The position numbers and the translations under genes are program-made. DNA of 5,703 nt, taken from Clostridiales bacterium. GTDB lineage: Bacteria; Bacillota; Clostridia; Christensenellales; Christensenellaceae. Location: NCBI GenBank assembly GCA_003343685.1, contig QAKS01000023.1, forward strand, positions 1-5,703. The letters run 5' to 3'. Below the pieces are notes generated by a model. The model was given only the letters and a program-made list of their open reading frames with translations. It was not told the origin of the DNA and did not search any database. This document shows, one piece after another, positions 1 through 4,155 of the stretch (within the stretch, counting starts at the first letter, position 1; the number at the start of each line of letters is the position of its first letter).

Positions 1-207
1 CTGGACGGCTTATTAAGGTTTGAAAAAAATATTCTGAAAAAGAACGGGGAAAGAAAAACACCGCTTGAAGTAGCATATGGATATGCCTTTTATGAGGGTT
101 CGAGGAAAACGGTAAAAGCGCTTTTTGATGAGGCGGATCAAAATATGTATTTGAGGAAAACAGAGATGAAAGGCAGTCAGGTTTGTCAACGCGAAGCGCG
201 TGTATGA
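1..207 (+). CDS. GGDEF-domain protein (putative diguanylate cyclase), C-terminal fragment
   Basis: Frame 1 is open from the first base and stops with TGA at 205-207, giving 68 residues; the start is outside the window. The fragment reads like the end of a GGDEF domain: a strand 'VAYGYAFYE' (compare the usual 'ASIGIAxY') followed by a helix 'VKALFDEADQNMYLRK', which matches the conserved closing 'ELxxxADxAMYxAK' of diguanylate cyclases. GGDEF proteins make cyclic di-GMP from two GTP, but the GGDEF signature and the inhibitory site lie upstream and cannot be seen, so activity is unknown and a degenerate domain is possible. The last nine or so residues fall outside the domain and are encoded by a hairpin-forming stretch (184-209). 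No terminator is visible after the stop. The domain call is fairly secure; the function is inferred. Confidence 0.75.
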   Translation: MDGLLRFEKNILKKNGERKTPLEVAYGYAFYEGSRKTVKALFDEADQNMYLRKTEMKGSQVCQREARV

Positions 208-209
208 CA
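184..209 (+). repeat. Imperfect hairpin overlapping the GGDEF gene stop codon
   Basis: The arms TGTCA-ACGCG (184-193) and CGCGT-GTA-TGACA (197-209) pair over 10 bp around a 3-base AAG loop, with a 3-base bulge at 202-204. The stop codon (205-207) lies in the distal arm. No T-run follows, so it is not a standard intrinsic terminator. It could protect the 3' end of the mRNA or be a small dispersed palindrome that has changed the gene's C-terminus. Confidence 0.45.
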
Positions 210-219
210 GGACTGCAGA

Positions 220-248
220 TGGACTGAGAGACGCCGATGTGATATAAT
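220..248 (+). promoter_or_regulatory. Extended -10 sigma-A type promoter for the sortase operon
   Basis: A perfect TATAAT lies at 243-248, preceded by the extended -10 dinucleotide TG at 240-241. The hexamer TGGACT at 220-225 matches TTGACA at four of six positions, and the spacer is exactly 17 bp. The predicted transcription start is near 254-256. This falls after a GTG at 250 and before the ribosome binding site at 264-269, and therefore supports the ATG at 277 as the sortase start. Confidence 0.8.
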
Positions 249-263
249 AGTGCAAAACAGCGC

Positions 264-269
264 GGGGAG
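264..269 (+). promoter_or_regulatory. Ribosome binding site that decides the sortase start
   Basis: GGGGAG ends 7 bases before the ATG at 277. The in-frame GTG at 250 has no Shine-Dalgarno upstream; that position is occupied by the -10 box. Confidence 0.75.
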
Positions 270-276
270 ATGCAGG

Positions 277-1107
277 ATGGGCAGAGAGGAAACCGGAAAA
301 ACGGATCAAAACACAAAAAAACGCAAAGGCAGGCCGGCGCTGGCCGCTGCAATGGTTATCTGCATTGGCGTGATGATCTTCTGCGCCATTCAGATTTTCA
401 ATATTCTGGCAGAGGACCAGAAGGGAAATTCGGAGTACAAGGAGCTGTCACAATACGGCGTTTCTGAGGAGTGGGCAAACAGCTATAAGGCGGAGAAAGC
501 GGAAACCGCAGGGGAACCGGCTGATGAGCTGACCGCGCCGGACATAGACTGGGACGCTCTGAAGGAAAAAAATCCCGACGTAATCGGCTGGATTACCGTG
601 CCGGGTACGGTGATTAACTACCCCATCGTCAAGGGAGAGGACAACGATAAATATCTGCATTATACGTTTGAAAATGTAAAAAACGCGAACGGCTCAATTT
701 TTCTGGACTACAGATGCAGCGGGGAGCTGAGCGACAGCCTGAACGTGATCTATGGGCACAACATGAAACGGGGCGCCATGTTTCACGATTTGGAGAAGTT
801 TAAAGAGGAAAAGTTTTTCGACGAGCATAGGGAAATTCTGATTTTTACGCCGGAGCAGGCAGTCAGGCTTAAAGTGGTGGCGGCGTTTGCGGAGGACCCG
901 AAAAAGGTAACATTCCATTTTGGGCAGATGGAGGAGACGGAGTTCACGCAGTATTATGAGGATTATGTGACGGATCAATGCGATTTTGCTCTGGATATGC
1001 CGGAGGGCACGAGACAGCTCTATACGTTTATGACATGCAGCTATGAGTTCGGAAACGCCAGAACGTTTGTTCAGGCAGTGCCGTGGGATATCGGCGCGGA
1101 GTATTGA
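277..1107 (+). CDS. srtB: Class B sortase (membrane-anchored cysteine transpeptidase)
   Basis: The 276-residue product is a type II membrane protein: a short basic N-terminus (KKRKGR, 14-19), one membrane segment at about 21-44, a linker and an extracellular sortase domain from about 90. The catalytic triad is visible: His161 in 'IYGHNM', Cys254 in 'FMTCSYEF' and Arg262 in 'NARTFV'. The early strand 'VIGWITVPGTVINYPIVKG' followed by 'DNDKYLHYTF', and the region between His and Cys, fit class B rather than class A. Such enzymes cleave a C-terminal sorting signal on secreted proteins and attach the protein to peptidoglycan or, in some clostridia, to a pilin-like partner. No sorting-signal substrate is encoded in the window, so its target is unknown. 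The start at 277 is chosen for its ribosome binding site and because GTG 250 lies upstream of the expected transcript start. It is the first gene of a three-gene operon, with the next start 6 bp after its stop. The family is certain; the symbol refers to the class only. Confidence 0.93.
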   Translation: MGREETGKTDQNTKKRKGRPALAAAMVICIGVMIFCAIQIFNILAEDQKGNSEYKELSQYGVSEEWANSYKAEKAETAGEPADELTAPDIDWDALKEKNPDVIGWITVPGTVINYPIVKGEDNDKYLHYTFENVKNANGSIFLDYRCSGELSDSLNVIYGHNMKRGAMFHDLEKFKEEKFFDEHREILIFTPEQAVRLKVVAAFAEDPKKVTFHFGQMEETEFTQYYEDYVTDQCDFALDMPEGTRQLYTFMTCSYEFGNARTFVQAVPWDIGAEY

Positions 1108-1113
1108 AAAGTC

Positions 1114-1995
1114 ATGCTTCGCGGCTGGGATGCGGCAAATTGCAGGCTCTGCGGCAGAAACTGCGGAGCAGACAGAGAGTCGGCGGCGGGCTTCTGCGGC
1201 ATGGGAACGGCGCCGCGGGTCGCGCGGGCTATGCTCCATCATTATGAGGAGCCCTGCATCAGCGGAAAGAACGGCGCGGGCGCCGTTTTTTTCTCGGGCT
1301 GTTCCCTGCGGTGCGTCTACTGCCAGAACGCCCGGATAAGCCGGGAGGGATTCGGAAAAGACATTTCCGTCGGACGCCTTGCGGAAATATTTGGAGAGTT
1401 GGAGCATGCGGGTGCGCATAACATTGATCTGGTAAACCCGACCCACTTTGTACCTCAGATTGCCGAGGCGCTGGAGCAGGCCCGTCCGGGCGTCCCCGTC
1501 GTCTATAATTCCGGCGGATATGACGGCGAAGAGGCGATTGAAAGGATGAACGGATTGGCAGACGTCTATCTGCCCGACTTAAAATATATGTCACGGGAGG
1601 CGTCAAAGGCATACAGCGGCGCGGAAAATTACTTTGTAACGGCGTCGGCGGCTGTCAGAAGGATGGTGGAGCAGACAGGGCCGCCGGTGATAGAGGATGG
1701 CCTGATAAAGCGCGGCGTAATCGTCCGCCATCTGGTGCTTCCGGGTCTGTGGCGGGACTCTGTGGAGCTGGTGCGCCGGCTGTGGAAGGAATTTCGGGAC
1801 GGTGTGATGATCAGTCTGATGAGCCAGTATACGCCGATGCCGGGCGTGCCGGCGGAGCTGGACAGGAGGATTATGACGCTGGAATACAGACGTGTGACCG
1901 ACGTGGCGGAGGAACTGGGCTTTTGCGGCTATACACAGGAGCGCGGCTCGGCGAAAAAGGAGTATACGCCGGATTTTGACTTGCAGGGGGTCTAG
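1114..1995 (+). CDS. PflX-like radical SAM protein (COG1313 type)
   Basis: The 293-residue product has the radical SAM cluster motif C63-x3-C67-x2-C70 in 'SGCSLRCVYCQN', which binds a 4Fe-4S cluster and S-adenosylmethionine. An N-terminal cysteine group, C10-x2-C13-x3-C17-x10-C28 (in 'CRLCGRNC' and 'GFCG'), is typical of the PflX/COG1313 branch of pyruvate formate-lyase activase homologues and probably binds a further metal. Other branch-like blocks are 'DLVNPTHF' (105-112), 'YNSGGY' (131-136), 'LPDLKY' (153-158), 'VRHLVLPG' (204-211) and 'MSQYTP' (236-241). The substrate of this branch is not known to me, and no glycyl radical enzyme is encoded nearby, so a glycyl radical activase role is not supported here. 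The start is firm: the frame is closed by the sortase stop and this ATG is the first start codon after it. A modest GGAG (1098-1101) lies 12 bases upstream, so coupling to sortase translation is likely. Confidence 0.88.
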   Translation: MLRGWDAANCRLCGRNCGADRESAAGFCGMGTAPRVARAMLHHYEEPCISGKNGAGAVFFSGCSLRCVYCQNARISREGFGKDISVGRLAEIFGELEHAGAHNIDLVNPTHFVPQIAEALEQARPGVPVVYNSGGYDGEEAIERMNGLADVYLPDLKYMSREASKAYSGAENYFVTASAAVRRMVEQTGPPVIEDGLIKRGVIVRHLVLPGLWRDSVELVRRLWKEFRDGVMISLMSQYTPMPGVPAELDRRIMTLEYRRVTDVAEELGFCGYTQERGSAKKEYTPDFDLQGV

Positions 1996-1996
1996 T

Positions 1997-2503
1997 ATGA
2001 GGCTGTTTATTGCGATATTGTTTGACAAAGACGTCACCTGCGCGCTGGAGGAGGCGCTGGCGGAGCTGTCTGCGCAAAATATCCGGGGAAACTATACGCG
2101 CCCGGAAAACCTGCATCTGACGCTGGCGTTTCTGGGAGAGACGGAGGACGCCCGCGGCGCCATCGCCGCCATGATGTCTGCGGCGGGCCAAGGTTTTCCC
2201 ATTACACTGGAGGGAATAGGGAGATTTGGAGACACGCTTTGGGCGGGAGTGCAGAGCGGCGGTAAGCTGGAGGCATTGGCGGAGCGGCTGAAGGAAGCGC
2301 TGTCGGCGCGGGGTTTTTCCATAGAAAGGAGAAAGTTTTTGCCGCATATTACGCTGGTGAGACGTGCGGAGGGACGTGAGGATCGCTCCCGGATCGGCCT
2401 TTGTACATCCATGAAGGTGGGAAGGGTTTCTCTCATGTGGTCCAGGCGTGTGGGAGGAAAGCTCATCTATACCGAACTGTATGGATGCAATCTGAGTGAA
2501 TAA
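1997..2503 (+). CDS. thpR: RNA 2',3'-cyclic phosphodiesterase (2H phosphoesterase)
   Basis: The 168-residue product has the two HxTx signatures of the 2H phosphoesterase superfamily: H40-L-T42 in 'NLHLTLAFLG' and H117-I-T119 in 'PHITLVRR', each followed by a hydrophobic strand. The N-terminal 'MRLFIAI' strand and the overall length are normal for ThpR. The family hydrolyses RNA 2',3'-cyclic phosphate ends to 2'-phosphate and was formerly annotated as 2'-5' RNA ligase; it acts in the cytoplasm. The start is the ATG at 1997: AGGGGG (1985-1990) sits 6 bases before it and the preceding radical SAM gene stops at 1995. A TTG seven codons upstream (1976) is less likely because the Shine-Dalgarno would fall inside the gene. 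It is the last gene of the operon. No clear terminator follows, so transcripts may run toward the CIRCE region. Family assignment is strong; the cellular role is uncertain. Confidence 0.9.
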   Translation: MRLFIAILFDKDVTCALEEALAELSAQNIRGNYTRPENLHLTLAFLGETEDARGAIAAMMSAAGQGFPITLEGIGRFGDTLWAGVQSGGKLEALAERLKEALSARGFSIERRKFLPHITLVRRAEGREDRSRIGLCTSMKVGRVSLMWSRRVGGKLIYTELYGCNLSE

Positions 2504-2557
2504 AATAAAAAACAGCATAGCACTGGGGATTTTTAGAATAGCTCAAATCGAAAATTA

Positions 2558-2584
2558 TTAGCACTCTAGTTGAATGAGTGCTAA
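2558..2584 (+). promoter_or_regulatory. CIRCE element (HrcA operator) upstream of hsp20
   Basis: TTAGCACTC (2558-2566), a 9-base spacer and GAGTGCTAA (2576-2584) match the CIRCE consensus perfectly in both arms and spacing. HrcA binds CIRCE and represses chaperone genes, classically groESL and hrcA-dnaK, until heat stress titrates or inactivates it. Here it lies 147 bp before the hsp20 start, oriented toward that gene only; thpR ends 54 bp upstream. A -10-like TAGAAT (2534-2539, five of six matches) would put transcription start just before the element, as is usual for CIRCE. However, it has no convincing -35, so the exact promoter is not assigned. Confidence 0.95.
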
Positions 2585-2665
2585 TTTAACAATTCGTTCA
2601 TCTTTTATGCCTCACTTTGTAACAGCTTTTGGGTATCATAATAACTGTAAAGAGAAAGAGAGACG

Positions 2666-2722
2666 GCGGGCGGCAGAGAGCCGCGTGACCGCTCCGAAAA
2701 AATGATATACAAATAGTTGGAG
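2666..2722 (+). promoter_or_regulatory. Structured hsp20 leader, possible RNA thermosensor
   Basis: Two helices can form in the leader. The first is GCGG-GCGGC (2666-2674) with GCCGC (2680-2684) and CCGC (2689-2692), closing an AGAGA loop with a 4-base bulge (GTGA). The second is CUCCGA (2692-2697) with UUGGAG (2717-2722), six pairs including one G-U, which covers most of the GGAGG Shine-Dalgarno (2719-2723) and leaves a 19-base AU-rich loop. The helices share only base 2692. Masking of the ribosome binding site by a short, weak helix is how RNA thermometers work, but this one is inferred by eye and does not match a named class such as ROSE or fourU. Confidence 0.35.
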
Positions 2723-2731
2723 GTGGAAATC

Positions 2732-3166
2732 ATGTTTGAACTTATGCCTTACGACCGCAGGAGACATGCTGCAATGTACGATCCGTGGAAAGCCATGGAG
2801 GATTTTGAAAAATCGGTATTCGGCGGAGACATGGTGACGGCCTTTAAGACCGACATCAAGGACACAGGAGACGCGTTTGTGCTTGAGGCGGATATGCCCG
2901 GCTTTGACAAAAAGGATATTAAGCTGGAGCTGAACGGCGACAGCCTGACGATCAGCGCAGAGAGAAACGAGAAATCGGAGGAAAAGGATAAAAAGGGCAA
3001 TTATATTAGGCGGGAAAGGTCTTACGGCTCTTATTCCAGAAGTTTTGATGTATCCGGCATTGATACGGAGAAGATCGGTGCGGAGTATAGGGACGGCGTA
3101 CTGAAGCTCACCATGCCGAAGCGCGGCGAGGCGGAAAAGGGCGCCCGCCATATTAAGATCAATTAA
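2732..3166 (+). CDS. Small heat-shock protein, Hsp20/alpha-crystallin family
   Basis: The 144-residue product has a variable N-terminal arm (1-36), an alpha-crystallin domain (about 37-130) and a short tail. Diagnostic features are 'LEADMPGFDKKDIKLEL' (51-67), the 'RRERSYGSYSRSF' strand (93-105), A117-x4-G122-V123-L124 (the family's AxxxxGVL motif) and the C-terminal I141-K-I143 motif that docks on neighbouring subunits during oligomer assembly. These proteins are ATP-independent holdases that keep unfolding proteins soluble for DnaK and GroEL. The length is typical of bacterial Hsp20. The ATG at 2732 is preferred because GGAGGTGG (2719-2726) lies just upstream; a TTG at 2717 would overlap that site. 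The gene is monocistronic, with CIRCE upstream and a terminator 2 bp after the stop. Heat induction through HrcA is inferred from the operator. Confidence in the family is very high. Confidence 0.95.
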   Translation: MFELMPYDRRRHAAMYDPWKAMEDFEKSVFGGDMVTAFKTDIKDTGDAFVLEADMPGFDKKDIKLELNGDSLTISAERNEKSEEKDKKGNYIRRERSYGSYSRSFDVSGIDTEKIGAEYRDGVLKLTMPKRGEAEKGARHIKIN

Positions 3167-3168
3167 GG

Positions 3169-3196
3169 AAAAAGACCCCGCTAGGGGTCTTTTTTT
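3169..3196 (+). terminator. Intrinsic terminator of hsp20
   Basis: AAAAAGACCCC (3169-3179) and GGGGTCTTTTT (3184-3194) form an 11-bp perfect stem with a GCTA loop, and the T-run reaches 3196. The A-run on the other side gives a weaker T-run for the opposite strand, so it may also act as backup for the convergent gene. Confidence 0.93.
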
Positions 3197-3206
3197 GTGT
3201 ACTAAA

Positions 3207-3245
3207 AACTAAAAACCCGCTCGCTATGCAGATAGGTTTTTAGTT
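3207..3245 (-). terminator. Terminator-like inverted repeat of the convergent membrane protein gene
   Basis: Read on the minus strand, AACTAAAAACC (3245-3235) and GGTTTTTAGTT (3217-3207) pair perfectly over 11 bp around a 17-base loop, and a T-rich stretch follows. It begins 9 bases after the stop codon of the minus-strand gene. The stem is AU-rich and hence weaker than the adjacent hsp20 terminator, but position and T-richness support termination. Confidence 0.7.
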
Positions 3246-3254
3246 AATGAATAT

Positions 3255-4055
3255 TTACCGATCCATCGGCGAGCTTTCGTCAGACGGGACGTTGCTGCCG
3301 TCGGTTTCCTGCGGCCGCTCGTAGGGAGAGGGAGCAGCGGGAGTTTCCTGAACGGGCTGTTGATACGGCGAGTTGTCCGGCTGCTGATACGGCTGTCCGT
3401 AAGACTGTGCTCCGGGCCCTCCGTTTTGCGGAGGATACTGGCTTGCCTCGACGAAGCCCTCGTCCTTCTTGCGCAGGGCAAACAGCGCAAAGGGCATGAC
3501 AACCCCGAAAATAATGCTGCAAACAAGCAGCGCTGTTGCAGATTTCGGAGAGGCCGCATAGTAAATTTTATACAGAGCGATGTACTCAAATACGGCGAGG
3601 GCTACGGCAACCAGCCATATAATCCCAACGGAGCCGAGAACGGCGGCAGCGACGCCGAATCCGTCGGAGCCATTGTAGTATGCTGCGCTGAGCGCCGAGG
3701 AGAGGGTTATCATCTCTATAATAAAAGTAATGGCAAAAACAGCTGCGCCTCCGATCAGGAGAATCATGGCAAGGTGCATATTTTTACCCTTTTTGTAATC
3801 GTCAAACTGGTCGGCCAGCTTGCCCATGATCCAAAGGTCGCCGATGGGAACCCATGCAAGGCCGTAACACTTGATGCCCCGACGCTTTGCCATGGTGTAA
3901 AGTCCCAGAGACTGAAACACGTACATTACGACGGCAAGGGCCAGCAGGATCACCAGCAGGATGACAAGCACGCCCGCCACGGCTGCTCCGACTGCGGCGC
4001 CGGAGCCGAAGTCGCCAAAGTCGTCGAATCCATAGGAATAGTGGTAATTATACAT
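3255..4055 (-). CDS. Multi-pass membrane protein of unknown function with Pro/Gln-rich tail
   Basis: The 266-residue product is not a family I can name. It starts with an aromatic and acidic stretch (Tyr/Asp/Phe/Gly, 1-18), then has about four hydrophobic segments at roughly 19-48, 94-118, 134-162 and 172-195. Between the first two is a conserved-looking block 'LYTMAKRRGIKCYGLAWVP' (52-70) leading to 'GDLWIMGKLADQF' (72-84). The basic 'LRKKDE' (194-199) after the last helix suggests that the tail is cytoplasmic. The tail (about 205-266) is low complexity, rich in Pro, Gln, Tyr and Ser, with repeated 'YQQP'. The start at 4055 is chosen because AAGGAGA (4069-4063, minus strand) lies 7 bases upstream; a longer open frame to 4214 overlaps hflX and has no such site. 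It has its own promoter and lies 100 bp downstream of hflX. A scaffold or envelope role would be a guess. Confidence 0.85.
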   Translation of the reverse strand: MYNYHYSYGFDDFGDFGSGAAVGAAVAGVLVILLVILLALAVVMYVFQSLGLYTMAKRRGIKCYGLAWVPIGDLWIMGKLADQFDDYKKGKNMHLAMILLIGGAAVFAITFIIEMITLSSALSAAYYNGSDGFGVAAAVLGSVGIIWLVAVALAVFEYIALYKIYYAASPKSATALLVCSIIFGVVMPFALFALRKKDEGFVEASQYPPQNGGPGAQSYGQPYQQPDNSPYQQPVQETPAAPSPYERPQETDGSNVPSDESSPMDR

Positions 4056-4082
4056 ACATATATCTCCTTCAATATTTATATT

Positions 4083-4097
4083 GCGGTATGATACCGC
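4083..4097. promoter_or_regulatory. Palindromic operator-like site in the membrane protein gene leader
   Basis: GCGGTAT-G-ATACCGC is a perfect inverted repeat with 7-bp arms and a 1-bp centre. It lies just downstream of the predicted transcription start and 13 bases before the ribosome binding site of the minus-strand gene. This position suits a repressor operator. With a 1-base centre it is too tight for a normal RNA hairpin without opening the inner pairs. The cognate regulator is unknown. Confidence 0.5.
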
Positions 4098-4109
4098 CGC
4101 CACAGTGTG

Positions 4110-4138
4110 AGTGTAACATAGTTTTCGACCGTTTGCAA
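4110..4138 (-). promoter_or_regulatory. Promoter of the minus-strand membrane protein gene
   Basis: On the minus strand, TTGCAA (4138-4133, four of six matches to TTGACA) and TACACT (4115-4110, four of six to TATAAT) are separated by exactly 17 bp. TG precedes the -10 by one base, giving an extended -10. Transcription would start near 4103, leaving a leader of about 48 bases. Confidence 0.6.
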
Positions 4139-4155
4139 TAAAGCGGAGGTAAAAT

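Larger units (their letters stand above)
2504..2731. other. thpR-hsp20 intergenic region
   Basis: This 228-bp region is AT-rich in its first two thirds and holds the CIRCE element and the structured hsp20 leader. I see no coding frame with a ribosome binding site, no strong sigma-A promoter and no intrinsic terminator for thpR. Apart from TAGAAT (2534-2539), promoter candidates such as CATAAT (2637-2642) lack acceptable -35 partners. Confidence 0.7.

Noticed and set aside
250..276. Sortase start at GTG 250, nine codons upstream
   Set aside because: It overlaps the end of the promoter, lies before the predicted transcription start and has no ribosome binding site; ATG 277 has one 7 bases upstream.
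694..1446. Long minus-strand open frame of 250 codons across the sortase and radical SAM genes
   Set aside because: It runs antisense to two well-supported genes, shows no recognisable domain and has an Arg/Leu/His-rich composition typical of a shadow frame.
2518..2524. Second half-site TAGCACT upstream of CIRCE
   Set aside because: Seven matching bases without the opposite arm at the right spacing are not enough to propose a second HrcA site.
2558..2600. CIRCE hairpin acting as a terminator of thpR
   Set aside because: The stem is AU-rich beyond the 9-bp arms and is not followed by a T-run; the exact CIRCE consensus explains the repeat.
2703..2711. Extended -10-like TGATATACA just before hsp20
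   Set aside because: It has no -35 partner, and the start it implies would remove the Shine-Dalgarno from the transcript.
3360..4091. Plus-strand open frame of 243 codons opposite the membrane protein gene
   Set aside because: It is the complement of a gene with a good promoter, ribosome binding site and membrane helices; it has no domain or start signal of its own.
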